DNA of 64,000 nucleotides, from contig JANXBO010000008.1 of NCBI GenBank assembly GCA_025057575.1, forward strand, positions 1-64,000, read 5' to 3'. This DNA comes from Candidatus Caldisaccharidevorator malaysiensis. Its GTDB lineage: Bacteria > Armatimonadota > Fervidibacteria > Fervidibacterales > Fervidibacteraceae. The notes beneath the pieces are model-generated. The model made no database searches. It saw only the letters and a list, made by a program, of their open reading frames with translations, and had not been told where the DNA came from. Below are positions 17,331-25,948 of this stretch, in pieces (position 1 is the stretch's first letter; each line of letters starts with the position of its first letter). Position numbers and translations under genes: made by a program.

Positions 17331-17980
17331 GGAGGAGGAAAGCGCCCCGTCGTCCTTCGGCGAACGGACCGGACCAACCGGGCGATTTCCTCAGCGGCAA
17401 GGGGCTTGAAGAGAAGAAAGACAGCGCCAAAGCGCAGGGCTTTCGCCACCAGGTCACTGTCCGGATAACCGGTTATCAGAACGACGGGGACATCGGGGTC
17501 CAACTTGCGGATCTGACCGAAAGCCTCAGCCCCATCCATTCCGGGTAAAAAGAGATCCAAAAAAACAAGGTCAAAAGGTTGCTGGCTGACTTGCTGAAGG
17601 GCTTCCTCTGCCGACTGGGCAACCTGGGCAAGGGCCCCCTCGCGACTGAGGATTTCGGCAAAAAAATCGGCGACTTCCGGTTCATCATCCACGATGAGGA
17701 CTCTCTTTCGGCTGCCCGTTTCCCCGGCTTCAATCCACGCTTCCAGGTCTTTACGATGAACGCGCCACCGCCCGCCGACTTTGCTGGCAGGCATTTCCCC
17801 TGTTTTTAGGTACCGATAAACGGTCATCAAATGGAGGTTTAGATAGCGAGCGACCTGGCTGACATTCAGCCACGGTGATTCCTCTTGCGGACTACGATCA
17901 CTGTTTCGTTCCCGCCAACGTCGGCGCCGCACACCCACGTTTTGCGACCCTCCCAACTGCTGAAGTAGCAACCACCCCAT
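17312..17980 (-). CDS. response regulator with N-terminal excisionase-type HTH
   Basis: 222 residues. Residues about 37-87 form a MerR/excisionase-type helix-turn-helix (L-N-V-S-Q-V-A-R-Y-L, V-Y-R-Y-L-K-T-G, G-G-R-W-R-V-H). Residues about 93-205 form a receiver domain with the acidic pair D-D, phospho-acceptor D in L-D-L-F-L-P-G-M-D-G, T in L-I-T-G-Y and K in F-K-P-L. The order DNA-binding first and receiver second is opposite to most regulators. No histidine kinase gene is beside it, so it may be an orphan that receives signals from a distant kinase. Confidence 0.88.
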   Translation of the reverse strand: MGWLLLQQLGGSQNVGVRRRRWRERNSDRSPQEESPWLNVSQVARYLNLHLMTVYRYLKTGEMPASKVGGRWRVHRKDLEAWIEAGETGSRKRVLIVDDEPEVADFFAEILSREGALAQVAQSAEEALQQVSQQPFDLVFLDLFLPGMDGAEAFGQIRKLDPDVPVVLITGYPDSDLVAKALRFGAVFLLFKPLAAEEIARLVRSVRRRTTGRFPPPQPGGQ

Positions 17981-18007
17981 CGAGGCACTCCACGGCGAGG
18001 ACCGCTC

Positions 18008-18415
18008 CTACCCCTCTTGTTCTGCCCCTAACCGTCCCGCCACATTCACCAAAACCTCCGATAATGCTTCCGATACAACCGGCGGTTCCAGAACACCGCG
18101 GAACGAAGGCTCCCCCATTAAGATTTCCGTGTCCCAGTGGCGAAAAATTTCGTCCGCCATTAACTCTCTCAGTTCTTCCGTCGGAGCAACCGCTCCCGAT
18201 TCAAACAGATCCTCAAAAGCCATTGCATCCAAGTAAAATTTTCCCGATCCTGGTTTCAACCGGAACCGAAGAATCCAACGGCTCTTTGAAGGAACATTAT
18301 GAATGGTCACTCCTGAATCTTCTTCTGCTTGTAACTCCTTTACTCCGCCGTCTTCTTTGGGAAGAACGGACAAGGTGTCATCACCCATTAGACAAAGTGT
18401 ATCACGATTTTTCAT
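18008..18415 (-). CDS. hypothetical acidic protein
   Basis: 135 residues from ATG 18415 (a TTG at 18427 is the alternative; no clear Shine-Dalgarno site). Acidic, with a central F-R-L-K-P-G-S-G-K-F-Y-L-D segment and a helical C-terminus. No family recognised. It lies 28 bases upstream of the response regulator on the same strand and is divergent from the zinc-ribbon gene, so co-regulation with the regulator is possible. Confidence 0.55.
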   Translation of the reverse strand: MKNRDTLCLMGDDTLSVLPKEDGGVKELQAEEDSGVTIHNVPSKSRWILRFRLKPGSGKFYLDAMAFEDLFESGAVAPTEELRELMADEIFRHWDTEILMGEPSFRGVLEPPVVSEALSEVLVNVAGRLGAEQEG

Positions 18416-18444
18416 AATAAGAGGCAAGGTAAAGGGGAACTGAG

Positions 18445-19170
18445 GTGCGCTCTCTTCTGTGTCCGATTTGTAAAGAACTGATAGCCGAAGAGTCGCCGGA
18501 TTTTCCCCGCTGCACTTATTGTGGCGAACTGGTCGTCCGATGTGGTGCCTGTCGTCATTTCCCTGGGGATGGGCAAGTCTGTCACCAAGCGAAAGGTCAA
18601 CCGCTGGTCAAAAAGGAATCCGTTTTGGACTGCCCTTACTTTACACCCCGCTGGCTGATCAGCCGGCGCCATCCTTTCCTCTCTCCTCGGGCTCGTTGGC
18701 AGACTCTCGGTTCCATCGCGCTATCGTTCAGCATCCTTTTGATCGCTCTCCTGCCGCAACCGAGGCAACCCGTTCGGCTGGTGAGCGCTCAAGTGCCCGA
18801 ATCGGTTGTTCGGGGTGGGGTCTTTCCGCTGCAAATCCTGGTGGAAGCCGAGGAAGGACGAGATGTCGGAGTCCGACTGGATAGAAGACTCTTTGCCCAT
18901 TTTCAAACCATTGGCGTGGATCCGATTCCCACGAGGGTGCATCCGTCCGGGCAGGCTCTTGACTTCTGGTTCCGGTCGTCATCCTCGTTAGTCCGGATTA
19001 CTTTCCAATTGAAGACCCTTCAAGAGGGCAACTATCGCCTGCAGGCGTCTCTTCTGACAGCAGATGGAGTGGTCGCCGACTGGAAGGGTGCGGTGCGGGT
19101 CGTGGGGAGCCCGCAAAAGCCAAGAGTTCCTCGGCGGCTGGGTCTCCTCGCTCTGCTGAGTGGGAGGTGA
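18445..19170 (+). CDS. zinc-ribbon membrane protein
   Basis: 241 residues from a GTG with AAGGGGAACTGAG upstream. The N-terminus has several C-x2-C pairs (C-P-I-C, C-T-Y-C, C-G-A-C) forming one or two zinc ribbons. A transmembrane helix follows at about 90-108, and then a beta-rich domain of about 110 residues outside the membrane. This topology (zinc ribbon inside, sensor-like domain outside) occurs in many uncharacterised envelope proteins. It overlaps the next gene by 4 bases and starts the long + strand run. Confidence 0.65.
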   Translation: MRSLLCPICKELIAEESPDFPRCTYCGELVVRCGACRHFPGDGQVCHQAKGQPLVKKESVLDCPYFTPRWLISRRHPFLSPRARWQTLGSIALSFSILLIALLPQPRQPVRLVSAQVPESVVRGGVFPLQILVEAEEGRDVGVRLDRRLFAHFQTIGVDPIPTRVHPSGQALDFWFRSSSSLVRITFQLKTLQEGNYRLQASLLTADGVVADWKGAVRVVGSPQKPRVPRRLGLLALLSGR

Positions 19171-19433
19171 CGAACGTGCGCCGTGACATCTATGCGGAAA
19201 AACTTTTATCTGTTCAAGTGCGCCGGGAACTAATGCGAAGTGGGCTGGATATTTCACGGGCAGAAGTGGTCTCTTCGGGCGGAGTCGTTTCCCTTTACGG
19301 GGTAATCGCCCGCGCTCGGGGCGACTACTCCGGAGAAAGCCTGGAGAGCAAATTGCAGCGGGCGTTGGAGCGGGTTCGTCGGTTGCCGGGTGTTCGTGAC
19401 GTCGTGATCCACGCTCGTATGAGAGAAGGGTAA
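19167..19433 (+). CDS. small BON-like domain protein
   Basis: 88 residues, start GTG overlapping the previous stop (GTGA). It reads as a single BON-type alpha-beta unit: a helix, G-G-V-V-S-L-Y-G-V-I, a second helix, and a terminal strand L-P-G-V-R-D-V-V-I-H-A. BON domains bind membranes or peptidoglycan, but no signal peptide is seen here. Assignment by pattern only. Confidence 0.6.
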   Translation: MTNVRRDIYAEKLLSVQVRRELMRSGLDISRAEVVSSGGVVSLYGVIARARGDYSGESLESKLQRALERVRRLPGVRDVVIHARMREG

Positions 19434-19455
19434 AGAGCAATTGGGTCACCATCCG

Positions 19456-20496
19456 ATGAGAGGAATGATTTTGGCGGCGGGGGAAGGGACCCGTCTGCGC
19501 CCCTTAACCTATGCCCGACCCAAGCCCCTGGTCCCCATTTTGACGACGCCGATCATCTTTCATCTCTTAGAGTGGCTGAAGATGCACGGCATCTGGGAAA
19601 TCGCCATTAATAATTGGTATCAACCCCATTTGATTGAGGCGTTTGTCCGAGACGGATCGGCTTTTGGCTGTTCTGTTCGGTATTTGAGGGAACGGGTGCC
19701 GATGGGAACTGCCGGTGCGGTCCGAGCGATGGCACCCTTCCTGACAGAACCGCAAGAACCGATCCTGGTCGTTGGTGGCGACGAACTGGTGGACGTTGAC
19801 ATTGCCGAAATGGTTCAATTTCATAAAAGCAGGGGTGCGGCGGTCACCATCTCACTGGCTCAAGCTTCCAGCCCGTCTCAATACGGTGTTGTTATCACTG
19901 ATGAGACGGGTCGGATTAAAGAGTTCATTGAAAAACCGATTCAATGGTCGCAGCCAACAGCATGGGTCAATTCGGGCGTTTATCTCCTTGAGCCCTTCGT
20001 CTTGGACCTGATACCCGCTGACCAGTTTTATGACTTTGGCAGCCAACTCTTTCCCAGAATGGTGGCAGAAGGCTATCCTGTTTATGGTTTTTATTGGGAC
20101 GGATTCTGGGCGGACATCGGTCACATAGAAACATATTGGGATGCCAACTGGGCGGCGCTTCGGCAGAAGATTACCCTCTACCATTCTCCCCTAAGAGCAA
20201 CGCCCGACCATATTCATCTCCACCCCACGGCGGACATCGCTGACGGTGCCGTGCTGATTCCTCCTTGCGCTTTAGGAGCGCAGGTCGTCGTGGAACGGGG
20301 AGCAACGGTCGGACCGGACACCATCATCGGGGACCGTTCGGTCGTCAAATCTTCTGCCGTAATAGAGAGAAGCATCCTCTGGAACGATGTGACCGTGGAT
20401 GATGGGATGGTGCTCTGCGATGTGATCGTTACCGACGGCTGTTACCTTTCGGGGCGAGAACCGATTCGCAAAGCCTTGATCGTCTCCAAAAGATAA
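19456..20496 (+). CDS. sugar-nucleotide nucleotidyltransferase (mannose-1-P guanylyltransferase-like)
   Basis: 346 residues from ATG 19456. The nucleotide-binding motif [14 protein letters not shown] (about 3-16) is followed by K-P-L-V-P, the catalytic region V-G-G-D-E-L, E-F-I-E-K-P and W-A-D-I-G. The C-terminus is a short left-handed beta-helix. It activates a sugar-1-phosphate with an NTP; GDP-mannose or dTDP-glucose type cannot be told. Its position before the TagO/TagA-like fusion suggests supply of activated sugar for envelope polymers, with ahcY between them. Confidence 0.85.
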   Translation: MRGMILAAGEGTRLRPLTYARPKPLVPILTTPIIFHLLEWLKMHGIWEIAINNWYQPHLIEAFVRDGSAFGCSVRYLRERVPMGTAGAVRAMAPFLTEPQEPILVVGGDELVDVDIAEMVQFHKSRGAAVTISLAQASSPSQYGVVITDETGRIKEFIEKPIQWSQPTAWVNSGVYLLEPFVLDLIPADQFYDFGSQLFPRMVAEGYPVYGFYWDGFWADIGHIETYWDANWAALRQKITLYHSPLRATPDHIHLHPTADIADGAVLIPPCALGAQVVVERGATVGPDTIIGDRSVVKSSAVIERSILWNDVTVDDGMVLCDVIVTDGCYLSGREPIRKALIVSKR

Positions 20497-20509
20497 CAGG
20501 AAGGCGAAG

Positions 20510-21778
20510 GTGGTGGCAATGGACTTTGAAATCAAGGACCTTTCCCTTAAGGATGAGGGACTCTTGCAGATTGAGTGGGCGGACCGCCAGATGCCGGTTT
20601 TGCGGAAGATTCGGGAAGAGTTTGAAAAAACGAAGCCGCTTACCGGCTGTGTGATCGGTGCCTGCCTCCACGTTACGAAGGAGACCGCTAACCTGGTTCG
20701 AACTTTGCAGGCGGGCGGCGCTACGGTCGCTCTTTGTGCCTCCAACCCCCTGAGCACTCAAGATGAAGTGGCGGCGGCTCTTGTGAAGGAATTCGGTGTT
20801 TCCGTCTTTGCTCTTCGGGGAGAGTCGTCTGAAGAGTATTACCGGCACATCCACGCCGTTTTGAATTTTCAGCCGAAAATCACCTTGGACGACGGGGCTG
20901 ACTTGGTCACGACCCTGCACAGAGAGCGCAGGGATCAACTGGGGCAGGTCGTGGGAGGAACGGAAGAGACGACAACGGGTGTGATCCGGCTTCGGAGTAT
21001 GTTTCGGCAAGGGGTCCTTGCCTACCCCATCATCGCCGTTAATGATGCGCAAACCAAATATTTGTTTGACAACCGCTATGGGACGGGTCAGAGCGTCATT
21101 GACGGGATTTTGAGGGCAACGAATCTTCTGCTGGCAGGGTCGGTGATGGTTGTCGCTGGTTATGGCTGGTGCGGGCGGGGGATCGCGATGCGGGCGAAAG
21201 GTGCCGGCGCTCGGGTCATTGTTACGGAGGTGGATCCCGTACGGGCGTTGGAGGCGGTGATGGATGGTTACGAGGTGCTGCCAATGAGTGAAGCAGCGCG
21301 CATCGGGGACATTTTCGTTACCGCAACCGGCGATACCGCCGTCATTCGGGAAGAACATTTTCGTCTTCTCAAAGACGGCGCGATCCTGTGCAACGCCGGT
21401 CACTTTGATGTAGAGGTGGATGTCAAAACTCTCCGATCGTTAGCGGTCTCTCAAAGAAAAATCCGACCGAACCTGGAAGAACTGACGATGGAGGATGGGC
21501 GACGGATTTTTTTGCTGGCGGAGGGGCGGCTCGTTAATCTGGCAGCAGCGGAAGGTCATCCGGCAGCAGTGATGGATATGAGTTTTTCTAATCAAGCGCT
21601 CGCTGCCCTTTACCTTTGGCAGCATCAAGGAGGATGGGCTCCCGGTGTGTATCCTGTCCCCAAGGATTTGGATGAACGGGTCGCCCGACTCAAATTAGAG
21701 AGTATGGGTGTTCATTGTGATGAATTGACCCCAGAGCAGGCGGCTTATCTGGCATCCTGGGAGGAAGGGACAGCATAA
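20510..21778 (+). CDS. ahcY: adenosylhomocysteinase
   Basis: 422 residues from GTG 20510 (AGGAAGG 5 bases upstream; GTG 20513 and ATG 20519 are alternatives). NAD-binding G-Y-G-W-C-G-R-G and the family motifs A-S-N-P-L-S-T-Q-D and N-A-G-H-F-D are present. It splits S-adenosylhomocysteine into adenosine and homocysteine, an NAD-dependent step that keeps methylation going. It ends ...Y-L-A-S-W-E-E-G-T and lacks the C-terminal Lys/Tyr tail of mesophilic enzymes, like the short archaeal and Thermotoga forms. Confidence 0.96.
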   Translation: MVAMDFEIKDLSLKDEGLLQIEWADRQMPVLRKIREEFEKTKPLTGCVIGACLHVTKETANLVRTLQAGGATVALCASNPLSTQDEVAAALVKEFGVSVFALRGESSEEYYRHIHAVLNFQPKITLDDGADLVTTLHRERRDQLGQVVGGTEETTTGVIRLRSMFRQGVLAYPIIAVNDAQTKYLFDNRYGTGQSVIDGILRATNLLLAGSVMVVAGYGWCGRGIAMRAKGAGARVIVTEVDPVRALEAVMDGYEVLPMSEAARIGDIFVTATGDTAVIREEHFRLLKDGAILCNAGHFDVEVDVKTLRSLAVSQRKIRPNLEELTMEDGRRIFLLAEGRLVNLAAAEGHPAAVMDMSFSNQALAALYLWQHQGGWAPGVYPVPKDLDERVARLKLESMGVHCDELTPEQAAYLASWEEGTA

Positions 21779-21819
21779 CAACGCTCCTCTGGTGAAGATA
21801 GCCATCGGAGGGACGACGG

Positions 21820-23496
21820 ATGACCGCTTTGGGGGTGGCGGCGGTCCTGACGGCTCTGGTGCGCACACTCAAGGGCAGCCTGACGAGTTATTACCTACCT
21901 TATGTCGTGTTCGCCGTCACTCTCCTCTTAAAGTCGGGACATCCTCTTGACGACCTAACAAGGGCAGCTTTTGTTTTGGGAGCGGGACTTTCTTCTCTCC
22001 TATCGGTCTTTTGGCAGAGGGAACTACTTCATTTAACTTTTGCAGCCCTTGCCTGTTCTGGCGGGGTCGCCATCACGACCATCAAAATCCCTTTTTCCCA
22101 CCAGTTTGTTGACTTAGGCGTTCTCTCTTTTCCCCTTTCTGTTGGGTGGTTATGGCTCTTTTCTGCCCTTTTTCGTTTCACAGCCCGCTTGCCAGGGCTG
22201 ACCGGTGCGGCGGGACTGGTCAGTGGTTTGACGTTTGCTGTGATCGTTTTGATAGCGGTGGCGGAACCCAACCAGTGGGCAGTGACTGCTGCTTTGTCGG
22301 CTGGTGTCGTCAGCCTATTCCTTTTAGGGCTTCCGATGGAGACGGGCGGAGCAGCGTCCTTGGGTGCTCTGCTGGCAATGGCGACGATTGTGGGCGCTCT
22401 AAAAAATACTGCCCTTCTCGTGTTCATCGTTCCTGCCCTCGTTTTAGGGGTGCCCATTTTGGAGGTCGCCTATCGTCTCCGCTCCCGCTTTTTCCTTTTT
22501 CCTCAGCGAAGGAGCCTGATGGACGTTCTGTCTCAACAGGGAGTCAACGAGAAGGCTATCCTCCGGATTTTAGTGGCTGGTCAGATCTATCTGGCTCTCC
22601 TTAGTCTCTGGCTGGTTTGGTGGATAGAGGTCCATTTCCTTGGAAAGTTAGCCCTGATGACGGTGTGGCTGTTGATGGGAGCGGGTCTTTTTTGGCTAGT
22701 CCTTCGCCTGTGCGCTGTGAGAAGAGGCAGTCCGGTAGCAGATTTTTTGGGCATTCCGTTAAGCACCCTCTCCCATAAGGAAGTGCTGGACTTACTGGAG
22801 CAGTTCATCCAGGAGGGGCGGTTCCACCAGGTGGTGACTTCGGACACATCGTCCGTTGTGCGGGCTCGGGAAGATGAAGAGTTTCGGGAGGTCGTTAAGA
22901 AAGCCGACTTGGTCACACCTGATGGGATCGGCGTCCTTTTAGGCGCCCGTCTTCTGGGCATTCCGGTTTACGAGCGGGTTTCAGGTGTGGACTTGGTCCT
23001 CTCTTTGTGTCAACGCGGGTCCGAAAAAGGATGGCGGTTCTACTTCTTGGGGGGACGACCGGGAGTTGCCCAGCAGGCAGCGGAAAATCTGAAAAAACGG
23101 TTCCCTGGACTCAAGGTCGTTGGCACCCATCACGGTTATTTCACCCCAGAGGAAGAGGAGAAAGTCATAGCAGAAATTCAGAAGGCGGCTCCGGATGTGT
23201 TGTTCGTCGCCATGGGGATTCCCAAGCAGGAAAAGTGGATCGCCCGCAACAGTGGGCAGCTGCAGGTGCCGATCTGTATCGGTGTCGGGGGTAGCCTGGA
23301 TGTGTATGCGGGTGTGGTCAGGCGAGCACCCGTTTGGGTGCAGCGGCTGGGACTGGAATGGCTCTACCGGGCTCTCCGAGAGCCCCATCGGTTCCCCCGC
23401 CTTTTAGCGATCCCCCGTCTTTTGGCACTTGTCCTAAAAAACCTTCTCGCTACTGCTACCAAAGGGGCTGATGAGGCTTTCCATAAAGGCTCTTGA
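21820..23496 (+). CDS. TagO-like membrane domain fused to WecG/TagA glycosyltransferase
   Basis: 558 residues. Residues about 1-300 contain eight or more hydrophobic helices that resemble the polyprenyl-phosphate GlcNAc-1-P transferase family (TagO/WecA), with L-P-G-L-x-G-A-A-G-L-x-S-G and V-P-I-L-E where the family has D-G-x-D-G-L-x-x-G and P-x-x-D. Residues about 320-530 form a TagA/CpsF-type transferase with T-x-D-T-S-S-V-V, V-T-P-D-G-I-G, Y-F-L-G-G and Q-E-K-W-I. TagA adds ManNAc to a lipid-linked GlcNAc. The membrane half seems to have lost catalytic aspartates and may only anchor or bind the lipid. Confidence 0.82.
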   Translation: MTALGVAAVLTALVRTLKGSLTSYYLPYVVFAVTLLLKSGHPLDDLTRAAFVLGAGLSSLLSVFWQRELLHLTFAALACSGGVAITTIKIPFSHQFVDLGVLSFPLSVGWLWLFSALFRFTARLPGLTGAAGLVSGLTFAVIVLIAVAEPNQWAVTAALSAGVVSLFLLGLPMETGGAASLGALLAMATIVGALKNTALLVFIVPALVLGVPILEVAYRLRSRFFLFPQRRSLMDVLSQQGVNEKAILRILVAGQIYLALLSLWLVWWIEVHFLGKLALMTVWLLMGAGLFWLVLRLCAVRRGSPVADFLGIPLSTLSHKEVLDLLEQFIQEGRFHQVVTSDTSSVVRAREDEEFREVVKKADLVTPDGIGVLLGARLLGIPVYERVSGVDLVLSLCQRGSEKGWRFYFLGGRPGVAQQAAENLKKRFPGLKVVGTHHGYFTPEEEEKVIAEIQKAAPDVLFVAMGIPKQEKWIARNSGQLQVPICIGVGGSLDVYAGVVRRAPVWVQRLGLEWLYRALREPHRFPRLLAIPRLLALVLKNLLATATKGADEAFHKGS

Positions 23497-24253
23497 GATT
23501 CTTGCCGACCACTTGCCGAACTGGTCCCGAAGACTTTTGGATTACCTTTACCCTCCTCGTTGTGGTGTCTGCGACACCTTTTGGGAACAGCCCATCTGTC
23601 CCTCTTGCCGGGAAGGGTGGGAGTTTGTGGAGCCACCCTATTGCCTTTGGTGCGGTCAGCCCTTTCCTAAGGTTCCCCAACCGTCCCCGTTATGCGGTCA
23701 GTGTCTTCGGGGTCGGTTCCGATTTGATGGAGCGCGCCCTGCCGTTCGCTACAGTGGGGTCGGGCGCCAAACGATTCATTCTTTAAAATTTCGCAGAAAA
23801 GCCAGGCTGGCAATTCCGATGGGGCAAGTAATGGCGGATCTATTGGTCCGGATGCTTCAAAAAGATAATGGGCTGTTACCAGAGCCTTGGCAAACGCCGG
23901 AAATAATCGTCCCCGTTCCCCTTCATCCCAAAGTTTACCGATTGCGAGGTTTCAATCAGGCGGAGCACCTGGCGAGGGAGGTGGCCAAGGGGTCCTGTGC
24001 AGCGATAGAGACTGACATTGTTGTTCAAGCCCGCTTGACGCGATCGCAGGCTACCCTTTCCGCCTCTGAAAGATGGGACAATGTGAGAGGCGCTTTTGCC
24101 GTTACCCGACCGGAACTAGTCAAAGGCAAAACCATTCTCGTTATAGATGATGTGATGACAACAGGGGCAACGGTCAACGAAATCGCTCGGGTCCTCAAAG
24201 AAGCAGGGGCTCAACGAGTCTATGTGATCGCTTTTGCCCGAGGACAAGTCTGA
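23471..24253 (+). CDS. comF: ComF-family phosphoribosyltransferase-like protein
   Basis: 260 residues, overlapping the preceding gene by 26 bases. Zinc pairs C-G-V-C, C-P-S-C, C-L-W-C and C-G-Q-C lie at the N-terminus. The PRTase fold ends with the PRPP loop V-I-D-D-V-M-T-T-G-A-T-V, and R-G-F-N-Q-A sits mid-protein. ComF takes part in DNA uptake in competent bacteria, but homologues are widespread in non-competent ones, so a role here is not shown. Confidence 0.9.
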   Translation: MRLSIKALEILADHLPNWSRRLLDYLYPPRCGVCDTFWEQPICPSCREGWEFVEPPYCLWCGQPFPKVPQPSPLCGQCLRGRFRFDGARPAVRYSGVGRQTIHSLKFRRKARLAIPMGQVMADLLVRMLQKDNGLLPEPWQTPEIIVPVPLHPKVYRLRGFNQAEHLAREVAKGSCAAIETDIVVQARLTRSQATLSASERWDNVRGAFAVTRPELVKGKTILVIDDVMTTGATVNEIARVLKEAGAQRVYVIAFARGQV

Positions 24254-24269
24254 GGAGGATAGAGAGGCA

Positions 24270-24674
24270 ATGAAAGAGATTCAGGTCAGGACGGGAAGAA
24301 GAGAGGAGATGGTGGACATCACAGATCGGGTGATGGCGTTGGTTCGGGAGGCAGGGTGGACGGAAGGCTATTGCGTCCTCTTCGTCCCCCACACGACCGC
24401 TGCCATCACGATCAACGAAAATGCCGATCCTTCGGTTGCTCAAGACATTTTAGAAGGTCTTAGAAAACTGGCTCCTTGGAACGCTGATTATCATCACCAG
24501 GAAGGCAATGCCGATGCTCACATCAAGGCGTCCCTGATGGGACAAAGCGTCTTAGTGCCCGTTTCTGAAAGAGCAATTCGCTTGGGCACCTGGCAGGGGA
24601 TTTTTCTTTGCGAATTTGACGGACCGAGAACACGAAAAGTTTGGGTCCAGTTTTTCCCAGCAACAGCCGATTGA
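24270..24674 (+). CDS. YjbQ-family secondary thiamine-phosphate synthase-like protein
   Basis: 134 residues from ATG 24270, with AGAGAGG upstream. It contains H-T-T-A-A-I-T-I-N-E-N-A-D (about 42-54) and H-H-x-E-G-N-A-D-A-H-I-K, the conserved metal-binding signature of the UPF0047/YjbQ family. E. coli YjbQ has weak thiamine phosphate synthase activity; the physiological function is open. Seventeen bases after comF and close to the converging secG. Confidence 0.93.
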   Translation: MKEIQVRTGRREEMVDITDRVMALVREAGWTEGYCVLFVPHTTAAITINENADPSVAQDILEGLRKLAPWNADYHHQEGNADAHIKASLMGQSVLVPVSERAIRLGTWQGIFLCEFDGPRTRKVWVQFFPATAD

Positions 24675-24677
24675 CCG

Positions 24678-24920
24678 TCAATAAAGCCAGGCGAGCAGGA
24701 GGGAAGTGACTAAAAAGCCCGCAGCGATGACACCGACGAACCGGTCCAAAATAGTGGCGCCGCCCGAATGAGTGGTCAAAATCTGGCGACCGCCCACAAT
24801 TCCCCAGCCACCACCGCCACCACCCTGCTCCTCCTCGGTGATCCGGGTGACCATCGTGATGACCAAAGCAATGGCGAATAAGATGTTCAAGGCGGCTACG
24901 ATGCCCTTGATAATCGTCAT
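24678..24920 (-). CDS. secG: preprotein translocase subunit SecG
   Basis: 80 residues from ATG 24920, with GAGG upstream. Two hydrophobic helices (about 2-22 and 57-78) flank a Gly-rich loop G-G-G-G-G-G-W-G and a T-H-S-G-G-A motif, the layout of SecG. It is the accessory subunit of the SecYEG channel. It lies 80 bases downstream of tatC on the same strand, so Sec and Tat components may share a transcript. Confidence 0.85.
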   Translation of the reverse strand: MTIIKGIVAALNILFAIALVITMVTRITEEEQGGGGGGWGIVGGRQILTTHSGGATILDRFVGVIAAGFLVTSLLLAWLY

Positions 24921-25000
24921 TTGCCTCACCGCATCGGTCCGTTCGTCTGAAAGAAGTTTAGCGCATTCGCAGTTTGGGCGCACAGGTGCCGTTATCTCTC

Positions 25001-25903
25001 TTAAGTAATTTCTCGCTGATCCCTTTGGGTCAAGGCAACGAGGAAAACGCTGAGGAAGTAGAGACCCACCAAGGGACCGGCGAGCAGGGACATATTGATC
25101 GGGTCAACGGTCGGTGTGACAATGGCAGCGAGGGCGAAGATGGCGACGACGGCGTGGCGCCAGAAGCGGAGAAGACTTTTAGCACTGACGATCCCCAATT
25201 TCCCCAAGAACATCAGGACTAACGGCATTTGAAAGGTAAGACCAAAAACCGCCATCACCTTTGCCAGGGTCCACATATACAGTCGGGCGAAATTGAGGAC
25301 AACGACTTCTATGGGGGAGGAGCCGGGCATTCCCATCCGAAGCATTGTAATGGCTGCAAAAGGGATCAAGTAATAACAAAGCAACACGCCACTGGCAAAC
25401 AGAAGCAAGGAAGCCGGCACCAGTTTCAAAGCAAAAGCCTTTTCGTGCGGGTAAAGGGCTGGCCAGATGAATGCCAGGATCTCGTAAAGAATGAGGGGAA
25501 AGGCCAGGATCAGCCCTGAGGCGAGGCTGATCTGAAGTTTCAGCATAATCGGCTCAAAAATGGACTGGACGGCGACCTGCCCCCCGAACTGCTTCATCGC
25601 CGGAACGATGGGGTCCAAAAGGATTTTCCAAATTCGGTCGTAAAAGTGCCAACCGACTCCGCTGGCAACGAGCCAATAAAAGATCGCTCGTAACAGCCGG
25701 ATCCTGAGTTCCTCCAGATGTTCAAAAAAGGACATCTCTCGGTCCCCTGGGGGACCTTCGCCTTCCCACTCCGGCTCCTCCGGAACCGTCTTCTGTCTTT
25801 TAAGAACCAGAAGGGAAGCCGTAACCGCAAGGGCAACGAAAGCGATTCCGGCTGCCAACCACCAAGCCCACTTCGGCAAATTGGTCACCTTTTGAATTAT
25901 CAC
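25001..25903 (-). CDS. tatC: twin-arginine translocase subunit TatC with extra N-terminal helix
   Basis: 300 residues. The TatC core (about 57-300) shows F-x-E-H-L-E-E-L-R-x-R (about 59-69), F-P-L-x-L-Y-E, and a later T-P-T-V-D-P segment, with six membrane helices. An additional transmembrane helix (about 13-35) and a charged linker (about 36-56) precede the core, which is more than the usual TatC. TatC is the receptor for twin-arginine signal peptides. No tatA is seen in the window, and start choice is not decisive (several GTG codons, weak ribosome binding sites). Confidence 0.93.
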   Translation of the reverse strand: MIIQKVTNLPKWAWWLAAGIAFVALAVTASLLVLKRQKTVPEEPEWEGEGPPGDREMSFFEHLEELRIRLLRAIFYWLVASGVGWHFYDRIWKILLDPIVPAMKQFGGQVAVQSIFEPIMLKLQISLASGLILAFPLILYEILAFIWPALYPHEKAFALKLVPASLLLFASGVLLCYYLIPFAAITMLRMGMPGSSPIEVVVLNFARLYMWTLAKVMAVFGLTFQMPLVLMFLGKLGIVSAKSLLRFWRHAVVAIFALAAIVTPTVDPINMSLLAGPLVGLYFLSVFLVALTQRDQREIT

Positions 25904-25948
25904 ATCAACAAATCATGACGATCATCTTTTGCCCACAAAAATTCCACC

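Noticed and set aside
24772-25008. Pro-rich frame opposite secG
   Set aside because: The proline run is the reverse complement of the SecG Gly-rich loop.
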